A stretch of 64,000 bases of DNA from an uncultured Jannaschia sp. (GCA_947494145.1 CANLTZ010000004.1:1-64000), one strand, 5' to 3'; counted from the stretch's first letter, positions 44,633-54,292 are shown. Notes: generated by a model not told the origin, from the letters alone. A program made the numbers and translations.

Positions 44633-45607
44633 ATGAAATCCACCATCGCAACGGCCCTGACGCTCATCGCAATGCCAGCTTTTGCTGAGCCTCTGACCGT
44701 CTATGCCCCTGACTACTTCGCATCAGAATGGGGCCCTGGCCCGGCCATCGAAGCCGCGTTCGAGGCCCATTGCGGCTGCGAAATGGACTATGTCACGGGC
44801 GACGTCCTGCCCCGCCTGCGGCTGGAAGGCACGCGCACCGGCGCCGATGTGGTGATCGGCCTGAACACCGACGACGCGCAGCGCGCCCGCGACACCGGCC
44901 TTTTCGCGTCCCATGGCGTTGAGATCGACGGCCTCACCATGCCCATCGCCTGGTCCGACGACACGTTCTTGCCCTTCAACTGGTCGCACACCGCCTTCAT
45001 CCACGACACCACCCGCCTGCCCGATCCACCCGCGAGCTTCGCCGATCTGGTGGCCTTCGACAGCGACCTGTCCATCGCCATCCAAGACCCGCGCACCAGC
45101 GTGTCCGGCCTGGCCCTGGCCCTGTGGGTCAAGAAGGTCTTTGGCGATGAAGCAGAAGCCGCCTGGGCGGGTCTGGCCCCCAAAATCACAACCGTCACGC
45201 AAGGCTGGTCGGAATCCTACGGTCTGTTCACCGATGGCGAGGTGGACATGGTCCTTAGCTACACGACCTCGCCCGCCTACCACCTGATTGCCGAAGGGGA
45301 CGCCACCAAGCAGGCCGTTTTGTTCCCCGAGGGCCATTACGTCATGGTGGAAACGGCCGGCATGATCGCAGGCACCGATCAGCCCGAGCAGGCCCAGGCC
45401 TTCCTGAACTTCATCCTGACCGAGGATTTCCAGTCCATCATCCCCGAAGGCAATTGGTCCCTGCCCGCCAAACTGGATCCGACCAAGATGCCCGAAGGGT
45501 TCAGCGACATCCCCCTGCCCGAAACCGCGCTGATCTATTCCGCCGAAGAGGCCGAGGCCCTGCGCAGCGACGCCATCGCCGCCTTCGAAGCCGGGCTGCG
45601 CCGCTGA
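44633..45607 (+). CDS. thiB: thiamine ABC transporter substrate-binding protein
   Basis: Predicted 324-aa periplasmic thiamine/TPP-binding protein with signal MKSTIATALTLIAMPAFA. Typical segments: LTVYAPDYFASEWGPGPAIE, TGADVVIGLNTDD, VTQGWSESYGLFTDGEVDMVLSYTTSPAYH. First gene of thiBPQ and directly downstream of the TPP riboswitch. ATG at 44633 is chosen over 44618 because it starts the signal peptide and follows GGGAGAGA. Confidence 0.93.
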   Translation: MKSTIATALTLIAMPAFAEPLTVYAPDYFASEWGPGPAIEAAFEAHCGCEMDYVTGDVLPRLRLEGTRTGADVVIGLNTDDAQRARDTGLFASHGVEIDGLTMPIAWSDDTFLPFNWSHTAFIHDTTRLPDPPASFADLVAFDSDLSIAIQDPRTSVSGLALALWVKKVFGDEAEAAWAGLAPKITTVTQGWSESYGLFTDGEVDMVLSYTTSPAYHLIAEGDATKQAVLFPEGHYVMVETAGMIAGTDQPEQAQAFLNFILTEDFQSIIPEGNWSLPAKLDPTKMPEGFSDIPLPETALIYSAEEAEALRSDAIAAFEAGLRR

Positions 45608-47142
45608 AACCGGCCCCTGGCCAAGTCGCCGCAGCCCTGGTCGCGGCGGCCCTTGTTGTGCCGCTTCTGGCCGTGGGCTGGCGCGGGTTGGCGGAGGCGA
45701 CGACGGGTCTGCGACCCGCTGACTGGGCGGCTTTGCGATTCACATTGGGGCAGGCCGCTGTTTCGGCCGCAATCTCAGTCGCGCTGGCCATTCCGGTAGC
45801 GCGGGCCCTGGCGCGCAGACACTTTCCCGGACGGGGCGCCATCGTCCTGCTGCTGGGCGCGCCTTTCATACTGCCCGTGATCGTGGCCGTTCTGGGCCTT
45901 GTGGCCGTCTTCGGTCGCGGCGGTGTGGTAAACGATGCGCTGGGCGCCCTGGGCATCGAAGCGGTGTCGATCTACGGGCCCCATGGCGTCGTGCTGGCCC
46001 ACGTCTTCTTCAACATGCCACTGGCCACGCGCCTTATCCTGCAAGGCTGGGCCACCATCCCAGGAGAGCGGATGCGCCTTGCCGCGTCGCTCAGCTTTGG
46101 CCCAGCCGAGACCTTTCGCCTGCTGGAATGGCCCATGCTGCGTGCGGTTGTGCCGGGTATCTTCACCGTGATCTTCCTGATCTGCACCACGTCTTTCGCC
46201 GTGGCGCTGGCCTTGGGCGGCGGACCCCGGGCGACAACCGTGGAGTTGGCCATCTACCAGGCGTTTCGCTTCGATTTCGATCTGTCCCGCGCCGCCCTGC
46301 TGGGCGCGCTGCAACTGGCGCTCGGCGCGCTGGCGGCCCTGGCCGCTTTGCGCCTGTCGCTGCCATCGGGCTTCGGTGCCGGGCTGGACCGGGTTGCCCA
46401 GCGGTGGGATTCGGCCTCGCCCGGGCTGCGCATTCAGGACGCGCTCGCCATCTTAGCGGCCTGTCTGTTTCTATTGCTGCCCATGGGGTTGATCCTGGCG
46501 GAAGGCGCGCGGCACGTGGTCGACCTGCCCGGCGCCGTTTGGGCGGCGGCGGCGCGGTCGCTGGTGTTGGCACTGACGGCGGCAGTAGCAACCGTCGCGC
46601 TTGCCCTTGCCATGGCCCATGCGGTGACCGGCCAGAAAGGCGGCTGGGTCGAAGTGGCGGGCACGCTGTCCATCGCCGCGTCGCCCCTGGTGTTGGGCAC
46701 CGGGCTCTACATCTTGCTGTTGCCCGTGGCGAACCCGGTGGCGCTGGCCCTGCCGGTGACAGCCTTCGTCAATGTGGTGCTGGCGCTGCCCTTCGCCCTT
46801 CGCGCGCTTATCCCAGCCATGCGTGACCTACAGGCGGATTATGGACAGCTGAGCGCATCGCTTGGGTTGACGGGGCTGACATGGCTAAGGCTGGTGGCCT
46901 TGCCCCGCTTGCGGCGCCCGGCGGGCTTTGCCGCCGGGTTGACGGCGGCGCTGGCAGCGGGGGATTTGGGGGTGATCGCGCTGTTTGCCGCACCCGACCA
47001 AGCCACACTGCCGCTGGTTTTGTACCAACTCATGGGCGCCTACCGGATGGAGGAGGCGAAGGCCGCGGCGCTGGTCCTCGTGGCGCTGTCCCTCGGGCTC
47101 TTCTGGCTATTTGAGCGTGGGGGCCGTCATGCTGCGACTTGA
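45604..47142 (+). CDS. thiP: thiamine ABC transporter permease, probable CTG start
   Basis: Predicted 512-aa fused two-domain permease with about 12 helices and two EAA-type loops (FGPAETFRLLEWPMLRAVVP and LTGLTWLRLVALPRLRRP). No ATG, GTG or TTG lies at the expected N-terminus. The frame opens into family-like sequence right at CTG 45604, which overlaps the thiB stop as CTGA, mimicking the usual ATGA coupling. A GTG at 45658 would cut into the first helix, and a TTG at 45454 would add about 50 residues of antisense-like sequence. The 3' end overlaps thiQ by 14 nt. Confidence 0.85.
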   Translation: MKPAPGQVAAALVAAALVVPLLAVGWRGLAEATTGLRPADWAALRFTLGQAAVSAAISVALAIPVARALARRHFPGRGAIVLLLGAPFILPVIVAVLGLVAVFGRGGVVNDALGALGIEAVSIYGPHGVVLAHVFFNMPLATRLILQGWATIPGERMRLAASLSFGPAETFRLLEWPMLRAVVPGIFTVIFLICTTSFAVALALGGGPRATTVELAIYQAFRFDFDLSRAALLGALQLALGALAALAALRLSLPSGFGAGLDRVAQRWDSASPGLRIQDALAILAACLFLLLPMGLILAEGARHVVDLPGAVWAAAARSLVLALTAAVATVALALAMAHAVTGQKGGWVEVAGTLSIAASPLVLGTGLYILLLPVANPVALALPVTAFVNVVLALPFALRALIPAMRDLQADYGQLSASLGLTGLTWLRLVALPRLRRPAGFAAGLTAALAAGDLGVIALFAAPDQATLPLVLYQLMGAYRMEEAKAAALVLVALSLGLFWLFERGGRHAAT

Positions 47143-47821
47143 CGGCTTGCGCATCGATCTCGGGTCCTTCGTGTTGCAGGCCGACACGGCGTTCGAAGCC
47201 GGTCGGATCACCGCCCTGATGGGGGCAAGCGGGTCGGGGAAGTCGACGCTGCTAAACGCAATCGCCGGTTTTCAGGCCCCGACCTCGGGGAAAGTCCAAA
47301 TTGACGGCACCGATATCACAGACCTAACGCCCGGTGACCGCCCCCTTTCGATCCTGTTCCAAGACCAGAACTTGTTTCCCCATCTGACGCTGGCCGATAA
47401 TGTGGGCCTTGGACTGCGGTCCAACCTGCGCCTGACGCGCGACGAGAGTGCAGCAAGGGATGGCGCGTTAGGGCGCGTCGGCCTGTCAGGTCTGGGCGGG
47501 CGCCTGCCGCGCGACTTATCCGGCGGGCAGCAAAGCCGCGCGGCACTGGCTCGCGCCCTCCTGCGGCGTCGGCCTTGGTTGCTTCTGGATGAGCCCTTTT
47601 CGGCCCTTGGGCCCGCCTTGCGCGCCGAGATGTTGGACCTGGTGGCCGAGACGGCTATGAGCGAAGGCTTATCGGTCCTGATGGTCACCCATGATCCGGC
47701 AGATGCACGGCGCATCGCGGATATGACCGCCGTTGTCGCCGATGGGAAAGTGGCAAAGCCCCAACCGACAGCGGCGTTGTTCGAGAACCCGACAGCGGCG
47801 CTGCGGTCCTATCTCGGTTAG
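47129..47821 (+). CDS. thiQ: thiamine ABC transporter ATPase
   Basis: Predicted 230-aa ABC ATPase: Walker A GASGSGKST near 35, Q-loop LFQDQNLFP, signature LSGGQQSRAALARAL, Walker B LLLDEPFSALGP and switch His in VTHDP. Drives thiamine uptake with ThiBP. Its stop codon overlaps the convergent tspO stop within TTAG, so there is no intergenic space. Confidence 0.93.
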   Translation: MLRLDGLRIDLGSFVLQADTAFEAGRITALMGASGSGKSTLLNAIAGFQAPTSGKVQIDGTDITDLTPGDRPLSILFQDQNLFPHLTLADNVGLGLRSNLRLTRDESAARDGALGRVGLSGLGGRLPRDLSGGQQSRAALARALLRRRPWLLLDEPFSALGPALRAEMLDLVAETAMSEGLSVLMVTHDPADARRIADMTAVVADGKVAKPQPTAALFENPTAALRSYLG

Positions 47822-48282
47822 GCAGCCGCCATCGCAGGATTGCGGCGCAGGATCGAGAAGTTCAGCGCGCCAGCATAGCTCACCCACACTAGGTACGGCG
47901 AAACGACCCAGAAGGCGAAAGTATCAAGTGGCCAGAGCGCCGCAAGCAACCCGACCACCGACACCCAAAGGGCGACGATGACAACCATCGCGGCTTTGAT
48001 CTTCTGCAATCCGAAGAAAATGGGCGTCCAAAGCGTATTCAGCGCGATCTGCAAGGCCCAGAACGCCATGGCATAGGCCGCACCGTCCAACGTGGCCGCG
48101 CGCGTCCCGGCATAGGCCAACGCGATATACAGGCCGGTCCAAGCCAGCGGAAAGAGCCAATCAGGCGGCGTCCAGGCCGGTTTGCTGAGCTTGCGATACC
48201 AGTCGCCCGGCGGAAACATCGCACCTGTCGTGCCAGCGGCACAGCAGGCGGCAAAGAAGATAAGGAAAAGGGACCAATCCAT
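47818..48282 (-). CDS. tspO: TspO/MBR tryptophan-rich sensory protein
   Basis: Predicted 154-aa protein with five membrane helices and TspO motifs (KPAWTPPDWLFPLAWTGLY, NTLWTPIFFGL, YLVWVSYAGALNF). In Rhodobacter, TspO binds porphyrins and represses photosynthesis genes under oxygen. ATG at 48282 follows GAAGGG; a TTG at 48291 overlapping the crtB stop is an alternative. Third gene of crtI-crtB-tspO. Confidence 0.92.
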   Translation of the reverse strand: MDWSLFLIFFAACCAAGTTGAMFPPGDWYRKLSKPAWTPPDWLFPLAWTGLYIALAYAGTRAATLDGAAYAMAFWALQIALNTLWTPIFFGLQKIKAAMVVIVALWVSVVGLLAALWPLDTFAFWVVSPYLVWVSYAGALNFSILRRNPAMAAA

Positions 48283-48287
48283 GCCCT

Positions 48288-49316
48288 TCAATTAGGGCGC
48301 AGCGGCCCCCTGTCCATCTGGTCCTGCAGGGCAAGCTGCGTAAAGACTTCGGTGAGCCCATCGCTCCACCCCTGGCGGGACGGGCGCGGGTCGGCGGCGG
48401 CGGTCACCAGAAAAGCGGTTTCGTCCAAGGGCCGCGCGTGCAGCACCGCCGAACGCGGCATGACCGTCACCAGCGCTGCATGGGCCGAGGCGCGCATGAG
48501 CCAGCCCAGCTTCTGCGCGCCGCTGGTATGGGCACGCTGGGTGATGCTGTCGTGATTGGCGCGCCGAACCTGCGTGCCGATCCCGTCATAGATATGCCGG
48601 GCAGCCAGGATGCCGGGGCGGGCGGCCATGGGCAGCATGGATACGCCCGCTTCAGACCGGTGATAAAGCCGCGTGGCCTCGGCCAGAAGGCGGCGGACCA
48701 TCTGGCGGATGTCATCGGTGGGTTCGGGTTGGGCAAAGAAGGCGTCGATGTCGATGCCCGCGTCCTCCACCCAGTCCGTGGGCAGATACAGCCTGCCGGC
48801 ACGGGCATCTTCACCCACATCGCGCGCGATATTGGTCAGTTGCATGGCCACGCCCAGGTCGCAGGCCCGGGCCAGGGCATCGGCGTCTCGTACGCGCATG
48901 AGCACGCACATCATGGCGCCCACGGCACTGGCCACACGGGCGGAGTAGGCGCGAATGTCGGACAGGCTGGCATAGCGCCGACCCGTGGCATCCCAGGCCA
49001 GCCCTTCCAGCAGCGCTTCGGGCAAGGCGCGGGGCATATCGAATTGGTCGATCACCCGCGTGAAAGCCCGGTCGGCGGGCGCGTCGATGGGGCGACCGTC
49101 GAAGGCGCGTTCCAACCGGTCGCGCAGCCGCAGGACGGCAGGGGCCTTGTCGGCCACTTCGTCCACCGCATCATCCGCCAATCGGCAGAACGCATAAAGC
49201 GCCAGGGCCGGGTCGCGCACATGGGCGGGCAGCAGGCGGGATGCGGCATGGAAGGAAAGCGACCCTGTGCGGATCGCTTCGCGGCAATGCTCCATATCGG
49301 CGGCAGCTTGGGTCAT
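48288..49316 (-). CDS. crtB: phytoene synthase
   Basis: Predicted 342-aa enzyme that condenses two geranylgeranyl diphosphates to phytoene. Aspartate-rich motifs DDAVDE near 48 and the family block TNIARDVGEDARAGRLYLPTD near 165 are intact. ATGA overlap with crtI upstream. Cytosolic face of the membrane. Confidence 0.95.
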   Translation of the reverse strand: MTQAAADMEHCREAIRTGSLSFHAASRLLPAHVRDPALALYAFCRLADDAVDEVADKAPAVLRLRDRLERAFDGRPIDAPADRAFTRVIDQFDMPRALPEALLEGLAWDATGRRYASLSDIRAYSARVASAVGAMMCVLMRVRDADALARACDLGVAMQLTNIARDVGEDARAGRLYLPTDWVEDAGIDIDAFFAQPEPTDDIRQMVRRLLAEATRLYHRSEAGVSMLPMAARPGILAARHIYDGIGTQVRRANHDSITQRAHTSGAQKLGWLMRASAHAALVTVMPRSAVLHARPLDETAFLVTAAADPRPSRQGWSDGLTEVFTQLALQDQMDRGPLRPN

Positions 49317-50869
49317 TCGGCGGCCTGCGTCATTGGATGGGGCTGGGCATGGGGAACATTCTGCGGGACGACTTTCTGCAAGACCTCAGCGGACGCAACG
49401 ACACCTGGCAGTCCTGCGCCGGGATGGGTGCCTGCGCCCACCAGATAAAGCCCGGGCACCTCTTCGGAGACATTGTGCGGCCGGAACCAAGCGGATTGCA
49501 GGATCCGCGGCTCAATTGAAAAGCCGCAGCCATGGGGCGACAGGTAGCGGTCGCGGAAGTCTTCGGGGGTTAGGCACATGGTGGCGGTGATACGCTCACC
49601 CAAACCAGGCAACAGCCGGTCTTCCAGCACCTGTTGGACGCGGTCGCGGTAACGCTCCACCTCCTGGGACCAGTTGACGGGATTGCGGTGGCCCAGATGG
49701 GGCACGGGCGACAGGGCATAGAACGTGTCGTCGCCGTCCGGCGCCACATCCGGGTCGGTGACACTGGGGCGATGGACGTAAAGGCTCATGTCGTCGGCCA
49801 GGTGACCGCGGCGGAAGATATCGTTCAGAAGGCCTTCATAACGCGGGCCGGACAGGATGGTGTGGTGCCCGACATCCTTCCACATGTCGCGGGTGCCCTT
49901 GGTGCCGAAATACCAGACAAACAGCCCCATGGACCACTTCGTGCGGTCCAGTTTGCGACCCGTCCAGCGGCGGGTGCCTTTGGCAAGCTTCCCATAGGTG
50001 TGGCCCGCATCGGCGTTGGACACCACGATGTCAGAGGCGATTTCTTCACCGCTGGTCAGCCGCACGCCACGCGCCCGGCCGCTGGGGCTTTGCAGGACGG
50101 TGTCCACCTGGGATTTGAAGCGCAGAAGGCCGCCTTGATCGGCGATCACATCGGCCATGGCCTTTGCCATCTGCCCGACACCGCCCATGGCGTAATGCAC
50201 GCCCTGGGTCTTTTCGAGATAGCTGACGAGGGCATACATGGATGTCACGCGGCTCGGGTCGCCCCCGATGAACAGGGGATGAAACGACAAGGCCATGCGC
50301 AGACGTTCGTCGCGCACCCGCGACCGGGCAAGCCCCAGGATAGAACGGTCGGCGCGCAGCAGGGCAAATTCCGGCAGGACTTTCAGGGTCGACCAAAGCT
50401 TATGCATCGGCTTCGTGAGCATGCCCTCATAGCCCACCAGATAACGCTTGCGCGAATCTTCCAGAAAGGCGCGCCAGCCCTTCACATCATCCGGGGCCAA
50501 ACGCGTCACTTCGTCTTCCATCGCTTGGTCCCCAGCGAAAGCATCCAGGTGGGAACCATCGGGCCAGCGAATCGTATAGAACGGGTCAAGCGGCTTCAGC
50601 GTGACCGCATCATCGAAGTTGCGGCCGCAATCGGCAAAGAGTTGTCGGAAGACCTGGGGCGCCGTGACGATGGTGGGGCCCAAATCAAAGCGATGACCGC
50701 GCGACATAATGGCGCTGGCACGCCCGCCTGGCATGTCCAAACGGTCGAGCAGCGTAACCCTCCAACCCTGTGCGCCAAGCCGCATTCCTGCGGCTAAACC
50801 ACCTAATCCAGCACCGATCACCACGGCGTGGCGCTGACCCTCGGGGTTGATCTGATCATGTCGTGTCAT
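49313..50869 (-). CDS. crtI: phytoene desaturase
   Basis: Predicted 518-aa FAD enzyme that desaturates phytoene to neurosporene or lycopene in the spheroidene pathway. N-terminal dinucleotide motif VVIGAGLGGLAAGMRL (16-31) and C-terminal carotenoid-desaturase signature VGAGTHPGAGLPGVV. Divergent from crtA; a PpsR box lies 20 nt upstream of its start. The 50869 start gives the family N-terminus. Confidence 0.96.
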   Translation of the reverse strand: MTRHDQINPEGQRHAVVIGAGLGGLAAGMRLGAQGWRVTLLDRLDMPGGRASAIMSRGHRFDLGPTIVTAPQVFRQLFADCGRNFDDAVTLKPLDPFYTIRWPDGSHLDAFAGDQAMEDEVTRLAPDDVKGWRAFLEDSRKRYLVGYEGMLTKPMHKLWSTLKVLPEFALLRADRSILGLARSRVRDERLRMALSFHPLFIGGDPSRVTSMYALVSYLEKTQGVHYAMGGVGQMAKAMADVIADQGGLLRFKSQVDTVLQSPSGRARGVRLTSGEEIASDIVVSNADAGHTYGKLAKGTRRWTGRKLDRTKWSMGLFVWYFGTKGTRDMWKDVGHHTILSGPRYEGLLNDIFRRGHLADDMSLYVHRPSVTDPDVAPDGDDTFYALSPVPHLGHRNPVNWSQEVERYRDRVQQVLEDRLLPGLGERITATMCLTPEDFRDRYLSPHGCGFSIEPRILQSAWFRPHNVSEEVPGLYLVGAGTHPGAGLPGVVASAEVLQKVVPQNVPHAQPHPMTQAAE

Positions 50870-50888
50870 GCGAATGGACTTTCCTGAC

Positions 50889-50906
50889 TGTCCATTTCTG
50901 TTTACA
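50889..50906. promoter_or_regulatory. PpsR/CrtJ binding site
   Basis: TGTCCATTTCTGTTTACA is a perfect TGT-N12-ACA match in the divergent crtI-crtA promoter. PpsR/CrtJ represses pigment genes in oxygen and high light. Only one perfect box was found here, whereas two are common; an imperfect second half-site may lie near 50913. Confidence 0.85.
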
Positions 50907-50958
50907 GTGGTTCTGTCCGCAAGGCCATTCCCAAGTAACGGGATGCGCGCCAAACCGG

Positions 50959-51675
50959 ATGCGCATGGGGAGGACCGGACCCATACAGACCGTGACACTG
51001 ACACTTTACCGCTTCGGCCCCTGGGTGGACCGACTCTGGGCGTTTGCGCAGATGGGGTTCGCTCGCGTGCCACTTTGGCGCGTGCCTGGCCTGCGGTTTC
51101 GCAAGCTTTTGGGCGTGGGCACGGGCGAGGGCTTCACGCCCATTCCCGATACATCGCGATGCGCCATCCTATGCGTCTGGGACGATGCCGAAAGCGCCGT
51201 CGAGGGTATGCAACTTCCTGTTTTTGAACGCTTCGCATCCCATGCACAGGAAAGCTGCACCATCGTTCTCAACACCATCTCGGCCCGCGGGTCGTGGTCG
51301 GGCCGCTCACCCTTCCGGGCCGATGCAGCCCCGGCGGGACCCATCGCCGCGCTGACACGTGCAACCGTTAAACCCGCGAAAGCGCTGCGGTTCTGGCGAC
51401 GCGTGCCCGATATCAGCCGGATGGTGGGCAACAATGACGATGTCTTGATGAAGGTCGGCGTGGGCGAAGTGCCGCTTCTGCACCAAGTCACCTTCTCCAT
51501 CTGGCCCGATGCCGAAACCATGGCCCGATTCGCCCGTCGGTCCGGCCCCCATGCCGCGGCCATAAGCGCGGTGCGGGATGGCGAATGGTTCGCCGAAGAA
51601 CTCTATGCCCGCTTCCGGGTCGCCGACGCGCACGGCACCTGGCACGGACGACCCATTCAGGACATGTTACAATGA
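50959..51675 (+). CDS. crtA: spheroidene monooxygenase
   Basis: Predicted 238-aa CrtA, which adds the keto group to spheroidene under oxic conditions to give spheroidenone. Typical blocks: VTLTLYRFGPWVDRLWAFAQ, LLGVGTGEGFTPIPDTS, VGVGEVPLLHQVTFSIW. Start uncertain: ATG at 50959 or 50965, or GTG at 50992; 50959 gives the usual length. First of crtA-bchI-bchD-bchO, with ATGA overlap to bchI. Confidence 0.92.
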   Translation: MRMGRTGPIQTVTLTLYRFGPWVDRLWAFAQMGFARVPLWRVPGLRFRKLLGVGTGEGFTPIPDTSRCAILCVWDDAESAVEGMQLPVFERFASHAQESCTIVLNTISARGSWSGRSPFRADAAPAGPIAALTRATVKPAKALRFWRRVPDISRMVGNNDDVLMKVGVGEVPLLHQVTFSIWPDAETMARFARRSGPHAAAISAVRDGEWFAEELYARFRVADAHGTWHGRPIQDMLQ

Positions 51676-52673
51676 CCGCATTCCCTTTCGCCGCCATCGT
51701 CGGCCAGGACGAGATGAAGACCGCCATGGTGTTGACCGCCGTGGACCCTGGCATCGGCGGCGTCCTGGTCTTCGGGGACCGTGGGACCGGCAAGTCCACC
51801 GCCGTGCGCGCCCTGTCGGACTTGCTACCGCCGCTCGACATGGTGGCGGGCTGTCCGTGCAATTCTGCGTCTGAAGCCGATATCCCCGACTGGGTCGAGG
51901 TGACGGACCGAACCATCCTGGCCCGCGCCACGCCCGTGGTGGACCTGCCCTTGGGCGTGACGGAAGACCGCGTGACGGGAGCGCTCGACATCGAGGCGGC
52001 GCTGACCCGCGGCGTGAAGGCGTTTGAGCCGGGGCTGCTGGCGCGCGCCAATCGCGGCTACCTTTATATCGATGAAATCAACCTGCTCGAAGACCATGTG
52101 GTCGACCTGCTGCTGGATGTGGCGCAATCGGGTGAAAACGTGGTGGAGCGGGAGGGGCTGTCCATCCGCCACCCCGCGCGCTTCGTCCTCGTGGGGTCCG
52201 GCAACCCCGAAGAAGGGGAGCTTCGGCCCCAGCTTTTGGACAGGTTCGGCCTGTCCGTGGAAGTGACCTCCCCCAAGACAATCGATGATCGGATCGAAGT
52301 CGTGCGCCGCCGCGATGCATTCGACCGCGACAGGGCCAGCTTCTCGGAAAACTGGCAGGGCGCGCAAGCCGACCTGCGGGATCGGATCGTGGCAGCCCGT
52401 GCGGCCCTGCCCAAGACCAAGGCGGAAGACGATATCTTGCGCGATTGCGCGGGGCTCTGCATCGCGCTCGGCTCTGACGGGTTGCGCGGTGAATTGACGT
52501 TGCTGCGCGCAGCGCGTGCCTTGGCCGCCTTCGAAGGCGAGCCGCGGGCCAATCGCGGCCATGTCCGCCGGGTTGCCCCCATGGCCTTGCGCCACCGTTT
52601 GAGGCGCGATCCACTGGACGAGGCAGGCTCAACCTCGCGCGTGTCCCGCGCGGTGGAGGAGGTGCTGGCGTGA
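51672..52673 (+). CDS. bchI: magnesium chelatase subunit I
   Basis: Predicted 333-aa AAA+ ATPase of magnesium chelatase, which inserts Mg into protoporphyrin IX with BchD and BchH. Walker A GDRGTGKST near 36, Walker B YLYIDEINLLEDH near 135, sensor GSGNPEEGELRPQLLDRFG. ATG overlaps the crtA stop; ends overlapping the bchD GTG. Confidence 0.96.
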   Translation: MTAFPFAAIVGQDEMKTAMVLTAVDPGIGGVLVFGDRGTGKSTAVRALSDLLPPLDMVAGCPCNSASEADIPDWVEVTDRTILARATPVVDLPLGVTEDRVTGALDIEAALTRGVKAFEPGLLARANRGYLYIDEINLLEDHVVDLLLDVAQSGENVVEREGLSIRHPARFVLVGSGNPEEGELRPQLLDRFGLSVEVTSPKTIDDRIEVVRRRDAFDRDRASFSENWQGAQADLRDRIVAARAALPKTKAEDDILRDCAGLCIALGSDGLRGELTLLRAARALAAFEGEPRANRGHVRRVAPMALRHRLRRDPLDEAGSTSRVSRAVEEVLA

Positions 52674-54292
52674 ACAGCCAAGCCCGCTGGGCCAATGCCG
52701 TCCGCGCCTTCCATTGCCTGGCCGCAGCGCCTGGTGGGGCCATCGGGCTGCATCTGCGCGCTCGGGCGGGTGACACGCGGCAGGCTTGGCTGGATGCATT
52801 CGACGCGCGTTGCGACGTGGATCCGGGGCGATTGCATCCACAGATCGACGATCTGGCCCTGTTCGGCGGGCTTGACGTGGCAGAGACGCTGCGCCTTGGC
52901 CGCCCGGTGGAACGGGACGGCCTGCTGACGCGGCACCGCCTTTTCATCCTCGCCATGGCGGAACGGGCAGAGCCAGGTTTGGCCGCGCGCCTTGGCCAAG
53001 CGTTGGACAGCGGCGGGGTCACATTGATCGCGCTGGATGAGGGCTGCGATGCCGATGAAACGCTGGATGCGGGCCTTGCCGACAGATTGGCGCTGTATCT
53101 CGATCTCGACGGCTTGCGCGCGGCAGACATGCCGTGCCTTAGCCCGTTGGAGCTTGGGGAGCCCGTGGAAGACCCGCTGGCCCAGTTGACCGCTCTGGCG
53201 ATGTCGCTGGGCATCGGGTCGCTGCGCGCACCCATACAAGCCTTGCAGGTGGCGGCGGCCTCGGCGGCGCTGGATGGCCGGGCGGTGGCGAACAGCGCTG
53301 ACCTAGCCTTCGCGGCACAGACCGTCCTCGCACCCCGCGCCACGCAACTACCCGCCCCCCCGCCCGAGGCGGAGGAGGATACGGCCGAGCAAGACACCGC
53401 GCCCGAACCGGCGCCCAGCCCCGATGACAGCATCACCGCGCCCCATGATGTGGTGTTGGAAGCGGCCATGGCCGCACTGCCGCCCCATCTGCTGGAAGCC
53501 CTGGCCAAAGGCACCACGCCGCGCGCCCAAGGCAGCGGTGCGGGCGCCAAACGGAAGGGCAATCGCCGGGGTCGGCCCCTGCCATCGCGCCATGGTCGGA
53601 TGGATGGGCGCGCCCGGATCGACATCGTCGCCACCCTGCGCGCGGCAGCACCCTGGCAAAAGTTGCGCGGGCGTGTGGCGGGCGCGCCGGTGGCGTTGCG
53701 GGCCTCGGACATTCGGTTGAAGCGATATGAGACGCGGTCCGACAGGTTGGTGATCTTCGCGGTCGATGCCTCGGGCTCGGCGGCGTTTGCGCGATTGGCC
53801 GAAGCAAAGGGCGCCGTGGAATTACTGCTGGCCGATGCCTATGCCCGCCGCGACCACGTGGCGCTGATCGGGTTTCGCGGCGAGGGCGCAAACCTGTTAC
53901 TGCCGCCCACGCGCAGCCTTGTCCGCACCAAGCGGGAGCTTGGGCAGATGGCGGGCGGCGGGGGCACGCCCTTGGCTGCGGGCCTTCGGGAATCTGTTGC
54001 GCTGGCCCATTCGGCCCGCGCACGCGGCATGGACCCGGCCCTGGTCGTGCTGACCGATGGGCGGCCGAACATCGCGCTGTCGGGCACGGCGTCGCGCGCG
54101 GAAGCGGCGCAAGATGCCGATGCCATGTCGGGCCTTGTGCGCGCCGCGAATCTGTCGGGCCTGGTGATCGACACGGGCAACCGTGCGACCCCGGCCTTGG
54201 CGGTGCTAGCGGCCAAGATGGGCGCCACTTGCCTGCCACTGCCGCGCGCCGACGCCCACGGACTGAGCCACGCCGTGGCCGACGCGCTGTGA
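52670..54292 (+). CDS. bchD: magnesium chelatase subunit D
   Basis: Predicted 540-aa subunit: degenerate AAA+ N-terminal domain, acidic/Pro-rich linker (about 225-255), and C-terminal integrin-I/vWA domain with MIDAS DASGSAAF near 365 and DGRPNIAL near 465. Scaffolds the BchI ring. GTG start at 52670, GTGA overlaps at both ends. Confidence 0.95.
   Translation: MNSQARWANAVRAFHCLAAAPGGAIGLHLRARAGDTRQAWLDAFDARCDVDPGRLHPQIDDLALFGGLDVAETLRLGRPVERDGLLTRHRLFILAMAERAEPGLAARLGQALDSGGVTLIALDEGCDADETLDAGLADRLALYLDLDGLRAADMPCLSPLELGEPVEDPLAQLTALAMSLGIGSLRAPIQALQVAAASAALDGRAVANSADLAFAAQTVLAPRATQLPAPPPEAEEDTAEQDTAPEPAPSPDDSITAPHDVVLEAAMAALPPHLLEALAKGTTPRAQGSGAGAKRKGNRRGRPLPSRHGRMDGRARIDIVATLRAAAPWQKLRGRVAGAPVALRASDIRLKRYETRSDRLVIFAVDASGSAAFARLAEAKGAVELLLADAYARRDHVALIGFRGEGANLLLPPTRSLVRTKRELGQMAGGGGTPLAAGLRESVALAHSARARGMDPALVVLTDGRPNIALSGTASRAEAAQDADAMSGLVRAANLSGLVIDTGNRATPALAVLAAKMGATCLPLPRADAHGLSHAVADAL

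Noticed and set aside
45454-45603. TTG start giving thiP about 50 extra N-terminal residues
   Set aside because: The extra part is the shadow of the thiB coding sequence, Arg-rich and unlike any ThiP N-terminus.
52064-53712. Long open frames antisense to bchI and bchD
   Set aside because: High-GC shadow frames; the sense genes have complete motifs and coupled starts.
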